64,000 nucleotides of DNA. It comes from an uncultured Eubacteriales bacterium. GTDB lineage: Bacteria > Bacillota > Clostridia > Oscillospirales > Oscillospiraceae. Made by a program: the position numbers and the translations under genes. Location: positions 76,129-140,128 of the forward strand of contig CABRZL010000001.1 of NCBI GenBank assembly GCA_902475435.1. Direction: 5' to 3'. The notes below the pieces were generated by a model, which was given only the letters and a program-made list of their open reading frames with translations, was not told the DNA's origin and ran no database searches. Positions 58,684 through 64,000 of this stretch are shown here, piece after piece; within the stretch, counting starts at the first letter, position 1; the number at the start of each line of letters is the position of its first letter.

Positions 58684-61131
58684 TCACATTTTTGAGCGCA
58701 ACGCCTTCTTCTCTTGTTTCTTCTCCTGAATCTTTTTTGCAAATAATTCTGTTCTTTCAAAAATTTTCAATACGGTCCTCATAACCTGGAATGATACAAT
58801 GATAAGTACCACCAAGACCAGGCCTGTTTCAATGGTAGGCGCAGTGAAATTAAATAACGGAGCCAAGACTGTAAATGCAACCAGCTCGCTTAGCCCCATC
58901 GCCAGCAGTAGCCCCCAGTGTTTCCAATCGCTTATTGGCTGCGCTGTCTGATAGAGCACCCGCAGCCCAATCACTGCCATTACTACCGCACTCATGGTAT
59001 ACAGCTGTTCCGTTGGAAAATGAAATATTGCCACAAATGCCTCAATCAGTAAAATCAATACTACATCGGTAATACCGCCAGGCAAGGCTTTCAAAAACAC
59101 ATTGGTAATAAATTTCCCTTTTACCCGCTCATGGTTTGGCTCCAGTGCCAGGCAAAAGGACGGTACGCCAATTGTCAGTCCGCTGATAACCGACAGGTGT
59201 AATGGAACCAACGGATAAGGCATATCTATAAACAGCGAAATAAAGGAAATCATGAAAGAAAAAATATTCTTTACGAAAAACAGCGATGCTGCCCGCTGAA
59301 TATTATTGATGACTCGGCGGCCTTCTGCTACCACTTCCGGCATACTGGAGAAGTCAGAATCCAGCAGTACCAGCTGCGCCACTTGGCAGGCCGCATCACT
59401 GCCAGACGCCATAGCCACTCCACAGTCCGCATCCTTTAGGGCCAGAACATCGTTGACCCCATCACCGGTCATAGCAACGGTGTGTCCTGCACTCTGCATA
59501 GCTCGCACCAGTTTTCGCTTCTGATCCGGCGTCACCCGTCCAAATACTGCATAGTGTTCTGCAGCCTCGGCAATATCCTCATCTGTTTTCAGCTCTGTGG
59601 CATCTATATATAGATCTGCATCCGGAATTCCTGCTTGCCGGGCTACTTCCGACACCGTCACCGGATTATCTCCGGAAATCACTCGTACCGACACGCCTTG
59701 CTGTGCAAAATATCGAAAGGTCTCCGGTGCTTCTGGCCGAATACGATTGGTCAGCGGCACCAATGCCAATGGATATACAGCGTCTTTTTGCAGATTTTCC
59801 GGTTCCGGTATACCATCATAGGCCGCCAAAAGTAACACTCGATACCCTCGCTGTCCCCACTCCCGGACCTCGCGGGCTACCTCTTCATACCTGGCTCCCA
59901 TAATAAACTCTGGCGCTCCTACCAGAAAACTGCCTTCTTCTTCAAACACTACACCTGTCCACTTTGTCGCGGAGGAAAACGGGATCACTTTACTGACAGT
60001 CCAGTCTACAGAGTCATGGTATTTCTCCGCCATGGCGCGGCCAGTATCATTATCGGGCTTTTCCGCACCATATACCGCAGAAAGTATTTTATTCGCTTCC
60101 TGCAACGGACATACTTCCGCATCCAGCAAAATGGGCTCTCCCGCCTCCATCACCGCTTCAGTGATGGTTCCAGTCTTATCCACGCATAAAACATCCACAC
60201 GGGCCAAATTTTCAATGCAGTTCATATCTTGGGTCAAAACCCGTTTTTGCGCCAATCGCAAAACGCTCACTGCCAGCGCTACGCTGGTCAAAAGATATAG
60301 TCCTTCTGGAATCATACCAATGAGCGCCGCTACCGTCGCCTTTACGGACGCCTGAATCCCTAAATCCAGCACATGGTACTGTTTAACAAACAATATGATC
60401 CCCAGCGGAATCATGGCAATACCGATCACACGGATGACCTTGTCCAGCGACGCCATCATCTCGGAATTTCCCACTTTTACGTCTTTCTTTGCCTCCAAGG
60501 TCAACTTGGACGCATAGGACTCAGCGCCTACACGAGTGAGCTGTGCGCGACACCGACCGGATACTACAAAGCTTCCAGATAAAAGCACATCTCCAGGATG
60601 CTTTGTAATGGCATCCTCTTCCCCTGTAATCAAAGATTCATTGACCTGGATTTGGCCAATCCGCACCACTGCATCTGCACAGATTTGATCACCGGCCGCA
60701 AACTCTACAATGTCATCTCGCACCAGTTGATCTGACGGGATCATGACTCGTTGTCCGCCTCGTGTTGTCGGTACTTTTCGAGCTGTCATCAGCGTCAACT
60801 TATCGATCGTCCGCTTTGAGCGGATTTCCTGAAAAATTCCAATTGCTGTATTGGCAATGGCAATTCCCAAAAAGAGCATGTCCCCGAAGGCACCCACCAA
60901 AATCAGGCACACTGCCAAAACCACAAAAATCAGATTGAAGAAAGTCAAACAATTTTCCTTGACAATCTGTCGTTCTGTTTTTGTAGGCGACTCCACAGGC
61001 AAATTGGCAAGTCCGTTTTTTTGACGCAGTCGTACCGCAGCCTCATCCAACCCTATGGTATGGGGCGGATTGCATACAGGGATATTTTGCCGTTGTTCTC
61101 GGATAGGGCTCTGCGCCCGCGTTTTTCCCAT
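58684..61131 (-). CDS. P-type cation ATPase, exp7-like, substrate unknown
   Basis: This 815-residue P-type ATPase has a shortened N-terminal region, ITGEEDAI in place of the usual TGES near residue 175, PEGL near 280, DKTGTIT near 324, MTGDGVND near 560 and about ten helices. It ends in a Lys/Glu-rich tail (KKIQEKKQEKKALRSK). The form TGEED and the overall spacing recall the streptococcal Exp7 group rather than the classic Ca2+ or Mg2+ pumps; the transported ion is not known. The ATG follows AAAGGA. The SLH/VanY gene lies upstream with a strong hairpin between. Confidence 0.88.
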   Translation of the reverse strand: MGKTRAQSPIREQRQNIPVCNPPHTIGLDEAAVRLRQKNGLANLPVESPTKTERQIVKENCLTFFNLIFVVLAVCLILVGAFGDMLFLGIAIANTAIGIFQEIRSKRTIDKLTLMTARKVPTTRGGQRVMIPSDQLVRDDIVEFAAGDQICADAVVRIGQIQVNESLITGEEDAITKHPGDVLLSGSFVVSGRCRAQLTRVGAESYASKLTLEAKKDVKVGNSEMMASLDKVIRVIGIAMIPLGIILFVKQYHVLDLGIQASVKATVAALIGMIPEGLYLLTSVALAVSVLRLAQKRVLTQDMNCIENLARVDVLCVDKTGTITEAVMEAGEPILLDAEVCPLQEANKILSAVYGAEKPDNDTGRAMAEKYHDSVDWTVSKVIPFSSATKWTGVVFEEEGSFLVGAPEFIMGARYEEVAREVREWGQRGYRVLLLAAYDGIPEPENLQKDAVYPLALVPLTNRIRPEAPETFRYFAQQGVSVRVISGDNPVTVSEVARQAGIPDADLYIDATELKTDEDIAEAAEHYAVFGRVTPDQKRKLVRAMQSAGHTVAMTGDGVNDVLALKDADCGVAMASGSDAACQVAQLVLLDSDFSSMPEVVAEGRRVINNIQRAASLFFVKNIFSFMISFISLFIDMPYPLVPLHLSVISGLTIGVPSFCLALEPNHERVKGKFITNVFLKALPGGITDVVLILLIEAFVAIFHFPTEQLYTMSAVVMAVIGLRVLYQTAQPISDWKHWGLLLAMGLSELVAFTVLAPLFNFTAPTIETGLVLVVLIIVSFQVMRTVLKIFERTELFAKKIQEKKQEKKALRSKM

Positions 61132-61162
61132 GGGAAGGATCCTTTCTTATGCCTCTTTGAAA

Positions 61163-61189
61163 CCGGGGCGCCGCGCTGCGGCGCCCCGG
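61163..61189 (-). terminator. Very GC-rich hairpin between the VanY-type gene and the P-ATPase
   Basis: CCGGGGCGCCGC and GCGGCGCCCCGG pair perfectly over 12 bp with a 3-base loop, followed on the minus strand by TTTCAAAG. It probably ends the SLH/VanY message, with some read-through to the ATPase, which has no obvious promoter of its own. Confidence 0.75.
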
Positions 61190-61196
61190 CAAATTA

Positions 61197-62651
61197 CTAG
61201 GTTCCAAAATAGCTAAAATGCATATAATCCTTTTTGCTGTTCCAATCAGCGCCCCAGCCAAACCCATATTTCCGGAACGCCTGAACTACGTCGCCGTCGG
61301 CGGGAATCGAATAGGGATCTTCTCCTGGCTTCCAGTAACTCCCTGTCAACGGCGTACCATCGTTGGTACACTCATAATTCTCATTTGGGTTGATGTCAAT
61401 TGCAAGGCCAGGTGTATGTTCCGAATAGGTACTTCTATAATAACCGCCGGCCGAGTAAATGGGGAACTGTTCATCCCCATTGTAGATTTCTTCAAAAATA
61501 GCTTGTACTGTAGCAGCAATATTTTTATGTACTTGGAGATAGATCGTCTTTGTCTCTTTTTCGGTATAAGTACGATCCGTAAAGTCCCACACCCGAACTG
61601 GAATGGTCACAAGATAGCTGGTATCGTTAATATCATAATAGGTCCTGTACTCATCCGTTACCTCGCCAAATATGCGGAGACACTTGTCCTCATAACTCTC
61701 TCCTGCATAGGCCAGAGAATCCAGTTGTGTCACCGTGACGGTGCAACACTGGCTTATCCCATTCCATGTATAACCATAGACCTCTGCAGTACCCTCGCCT
61801 ACAGCCGTGAGTTGTCCATTGTTATCCACACGAACCACCGAGCGATCCGTCGAAAACCAGGTCAACGTTTGATTTGTGGCATCTTCCGGGTATACAGTAG
61901 CAGCAACATATCCGCTTTCGCCCACTTTAAGCTCCATTGTAGATGATATAAATTCCAGCCCATCTGGCTCCACAACAACACGGCCCTCATAGGGCTTCAT
62001 GGCTTGATTCAACCGATAGAACAATGCGGCACACTGCGCTCGCGTTGCCAGCTCCCGGGGACCATACCGGTATGTACCATCTCCGTTTTCATATCCATTG
62101 AGGATACCTGTCATCCGCAGTGTTTCCACTGCATCCTGGGCATAGGGTGCAATATCATCGGCATCGGTAAAATAATCTGCCACCAATTCATCCGTAGACA
62201 CCAGCTCATAGTTGTAAATAGACGCAAAACGAACAATCATAGCTGCCATCTGCTCTCGCGTTACAGGTGCGTTGGGAGAAAACGTGCCATCGCCAATGCC
62301 ATTTACGATTCCATACCGAGTGGCCCAGTTGATATACGGCGTATAATAGAATTCTGTTTCAATATCTGTATACAAATACTCAAGATACCAATCTTGATAC
62401 TGGGTCACATCAATTCCCGCCATACGCCCAAGGACCGTGACAAACATTCCCCGGGTCATACTCATCTCAGGTGCAAATTCTGTATTGGATATCCCTTGAT
62501 ACAGTTCCTCCGTAAGACAATAGTTAATTGCCTCCTGGGCCCAGTGTCCATTGATATCAGTCATCATCGTCGGGTCTGTCGCATAAGCGCCTGTGACAAG
62601 AGATAATACCAGCGGCACACATACAAGCATACTGACCAGCTTTTTTCCCAT
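61197..62651 (-). CDS. S-layer-homology protein with Big_2 domain and VanY-type D-Ala-D-Ala carboxypeptidase
   Basis: This 484-residue secreted protein has a signal peptide (VSMLVCVPLVLSLVTGAYA, residues 6-24), three SLH repeats (about 30-220, with TDINGHWAQEAI, TDADDIAPYAQDAVETL and TRGMFVTVLGRMAG), a bacterial Ig-like Big_2 domain (about 235-310, with VGEGTAEVYGY) and a C-terminal M15 peptidase. The zinc ligands appear in SEHTPGLAIDIN (His and Asp) and YMHFSYFG (His). SLH repeats hold proteins to wall polymers, and VanY enzymes trim D-Ala from peptidoglycan stem peptides. The ATG at 62651 follows GGAGG by 10 bases. Confidence 0.92.
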   Translation of the reverse strand: MGKKLVSMLVCVPLVLSLVTGAYATDPTMMTDINGHWAQEAINYCLTEELYQGISNTEFAPEMSMTRGMFVTVLGRMAGIDVTQYQDWYLEYLYTDIETEFYYTPYINWATRYGIVNGIGDGTFSPNAPVTREQMAAMIVRFASIYNYELVSTDELVADYFTDADDIAPYAQDAVETLRMTGILNGYENGDGTYRYGPRELATRAQCAALFYRLNQAMKPYEGRVVVEPDGLEFISSTMELKVGESGYVAATVYPEDATNQTLTWFSTDRSVVRVDNNGQLTAVGEGTAEVYGYTWNGISQCCTVTVTQLDSLAYAGESYEDKCLRIFGEVTDEYRTYYDINDTSYLVTIPVRVWDFTDRTYTEKETKTIYLQVHKNIAATVQAIFEEIYNGDEQFPIYSAGGYYRSTYSEHTPGLAIDINPNENYECTNDGTPLTGSYWKPGEDPYSIPADGDVVQAFRKYGFGWGADWNSKKDYMHFSYFGT

Positions 62652-62685
62652 GATTGCAGTGCCTCCATAGAATTTCATAATTTGT

Positions 62686-62694
62686 ATTATATCA
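62686..62694 (-). promoter_or_regulatory. Extended -10 promoter of the SLH/VanY gene
   Basis: On the minus strand TGATATAAT gives an extended -10 (TATAAT at 62691-62686). The -35 is poor. The leader is about 30 bases. Confidence 0.5.
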
Positions 62695-62862
62695 TAGGCA
62701 TATCCATTTGGCCAGTAACAGTTTGTAAATATTTTGAGAATTTGTACCTCCTTTATATAGGATAACCATTTATTTTTTAAATTGCAGCAGGGTAATCCAT
62801 TAAAATTTTTTAAAATTACCAAATAATATATTGACGAATCAAAATCGACGGTACTTTGTACA

Positions 62863-62912
62863 TTGATTTCGTCCTATCGTTATGCTATAATGGAACCGTT
62901 CGATATCTAACG
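62863..62912 (+). promoter_or_regulatory. Promoter and candidate operator of the right-hand MATE gene
   Basis: TTGATT (62863-62868), a 17-base spacer and TATAAT (62886-62891). A near-perfect palindrome CGTTCGATATCTAACG at 62897-62912 covers the expected transcription start, the place of a MarR- or TetR-type operator. A TTGACG at 62831 may mark a second, weaker promoter. Confidence 0.75.
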
Positions 62913-62931
62913 AATTGCAGGAGAGATGTTT

Positions 62932-64000
62932 ATGTCCAATGAGACGAAATCATTTATCAATAACCTTACCGAAGGTAAGGTAGCCAAAAAACTTTTATTG
63001 TTTGCGTTTCCCTTTATGCTATCCAACCTCTTACAGACAGTCTATAATTTAGTAGATATGTCCGTGGTGGGGCATTATATGGGAAGCGCTGGGTTGTCGG
63101 CCGTATCTGTCGGCGGACGTCTGGTTGAATTGCTCACCATGCTCTGCACTGGTTTCTGCACCGGCGGGCAGATTCTTTTGAGTCAACAAGTGGGAGCTCG
63201 CCAAAAGGAAGATATGCAGAAAACCATTGGAACTCTGTTTACCTTTATCCTACTCTGCGCAGTAGGTCTTGGGGGTTTATCTATTATTTTCCACCGCCCG
63301 ATTCTAACGATAATGAACACCCCCGCCGCAGCATATGAGGAAGCCGCCAAATATATGGTCATCTGCAACAGCGGCTGTATTTTCATTTTTGGTTATAATG
63401 CGCTATGCGCCGTACTTCGCGGTATGGGGGATAGCAAGCGCCCCCTGATCTTTGTAGCCATTGCTTCTGTGGTAAATCTTGTTTTGGACCTTTTATTCGT
63501 GGCTGTCTTCCACATGGGTGCAGCTGGAGCCGCCATTGCCACCGTATTTTCCCAGGCGCTTTCTTTCCTGTTCGCTTTTGTTTATTTGCTCCGCCATCGG
63601 GATGCTTTTGGATTTTCCTTTTCTCGCAAGTCATTACGCCCCCATGGCAGAATTTTGGGTATTTTAGTGAAGCTTGGATTGCCTTTGGCCTTTCAATCTG
63701 CCGCAATCAGTGTCTCCATGCTCTTCGTGAATTCTTTTATAAACGCTTATGGAGAGGCCGCTTCCGCCGTATTTGGCGCAGGTACCAAACTACAAAGCAT
63801 TCCTTCTATTATTACGCAGGGGATGAGTATGGCAAACTCCTCCATGGTTGGACAGAATATGGCAGCCGGCAAACCGGAACGGGTGAAAAAAGCCGTTCAT
63901 ACCTGTTTTATTCTAAACGCTTGTGTCTATGGTATATTTATTGCCGCTTGTCTGCTAATTCCCAAAACTATTTTCTCTCTGTTTACAACAGACCAGTCGG
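62932..64000 (+). CDS. MATE family efflux transporter (partial at right edge)
   Basis: The frame from ATG 62932 stays open to the end of the window, giving 356 residues of a protein that should reach about 450. Ten or so helices are visible. MATE marks include LLFAFPFMLSNLLQTVYNLV near residues 23-42, DMSVVGHYMGSAGLSAVSVG and RGMGDSKRPLIFVAIASVVN near 164-183. This is the NorM/DinF-like group common in gut Clostridia. AGGAG lies 8 bases before the ATG; another ATG at 62926 is too close to it. It differs clearly from the MATE gene at 31828 and has its own promoter with a palindrome over the start site. Confidence 0.92.
   Translation, partial: MSNETKSFINNLTEGKVAKKLLLFAFPFMLSNLLQTVYNLVDMSVVGHYMGSAGLSAVSVGGRLVELLTMLCTGFCTGGQILLSQQVGARQKEDMQKTIGTLFTFILLCAVGLGGLSIIFHRPILTIMNTPAAAYEEAAKYMVICNSGCIFIFGYNALCAVLRGMGDSKRPLIFVAIASVVNLVLDLLFVAVFHMGAAGAAIATVFSQALSFLFAFVYLLRHRDAFGFSFSRKSLRPHGRILGILVKLGLPLAFQSAAISVSMLFVNSFINAYGEAASAVFGAGTKLQSIPSIITQGMSMANSSMVGQNMAAGKPERVKKAVHTCFILNACVYGIFIAACLLIPKTIFSLFTTDQS

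Overview
The window looks like a chromosomal segment of a low-to-mid GC Gram-positive anaerobe of the Clostridia, most likely Oscillospiraceae. The reasons are the Bacillota gene order prs-pth-mfd, strong GGAGG ribosome binding sites with ATG, GTG and TTG starts, TTGACA/TATAAT promoters, lipoprotein binding proteins, Rex, a VanW protein, two LytR-CpsA-Psr (LCP) proteins, an SLH-domain protein, and the cluster rpmH-rnpA-yidD-yidC-jag. The family assignment is inference; no rRNA gene is present. I saw no tRNA, CRISPR array, phage or insertion sequence.

Layout: 1-4.4 kb holds prs (end), pth and mfd. 4.5-9.8 kb holds a VanW wall protein, a CDF metal exporter, a MocR regulator and mobB. 9.9-10.9 kb is a frameshifted LCP gene. 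11.3-15.6 kb is an mglBAC-like sugar ABC operon ending in an unusual small membrane protein. 15.7-19.6 kb holds a DUF523 gene, then a manganese riboswitch, mntP and a PMCA-type P-ATPase. 19.7-23.8 kb holds mnmA-nadA, an Rrf2 regulator, pgsA and a glycosyltransferase. 24-28 kb is a heterodimeric ABC exporter. 28-33 kb holds an LCP protein with two metal-type GTPases and a MATE transporter. 33.4-37.8 kb is a run of housekeeping genes (cvpA, cca, DUF711, ACT, yfbR).

38.1-42.8 kb is the most interesting accessory locus: a PucR/CdaR-type regulator, a polar amino acid ABC transporter (permease frameshifted) and a DapF-fold enzyme whose motifs recall histidine racemase. 43-48 kb holds a cyclophilin, a lone HD hydrolase, a LURP-one protein and the rpmH-jag cluster. 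48-52.5 kb holds an EamA exporter, two duplicated acyltransferases and an AraC regulator. 52.7-55.2 kb holds queH, an unrecognised protein, rex and a thioesterase. 55.3-62.7 kb holds xpt, an XpaC-like protein, wecB, a P-type ATPase and an SLH/VanY peptidase. A MATE gene runs off the right edge.

Themes: manganese and divalent metal efflux (NDDD-type CDF, riboswitch-mntP-ATPase, second P-ATPase, His-rich GTPase), cell-wall work (VanW, two LCP proteins, wecB, VanY), and nutrient ABC uptake. Two genes carry apparent frameshifts, so a check of raw reads matters before treating them as dead. I see no clear defence system or mobile island; the candidates for novelty are small operon-embedded proteins and unusual fusions rather than a large new system.
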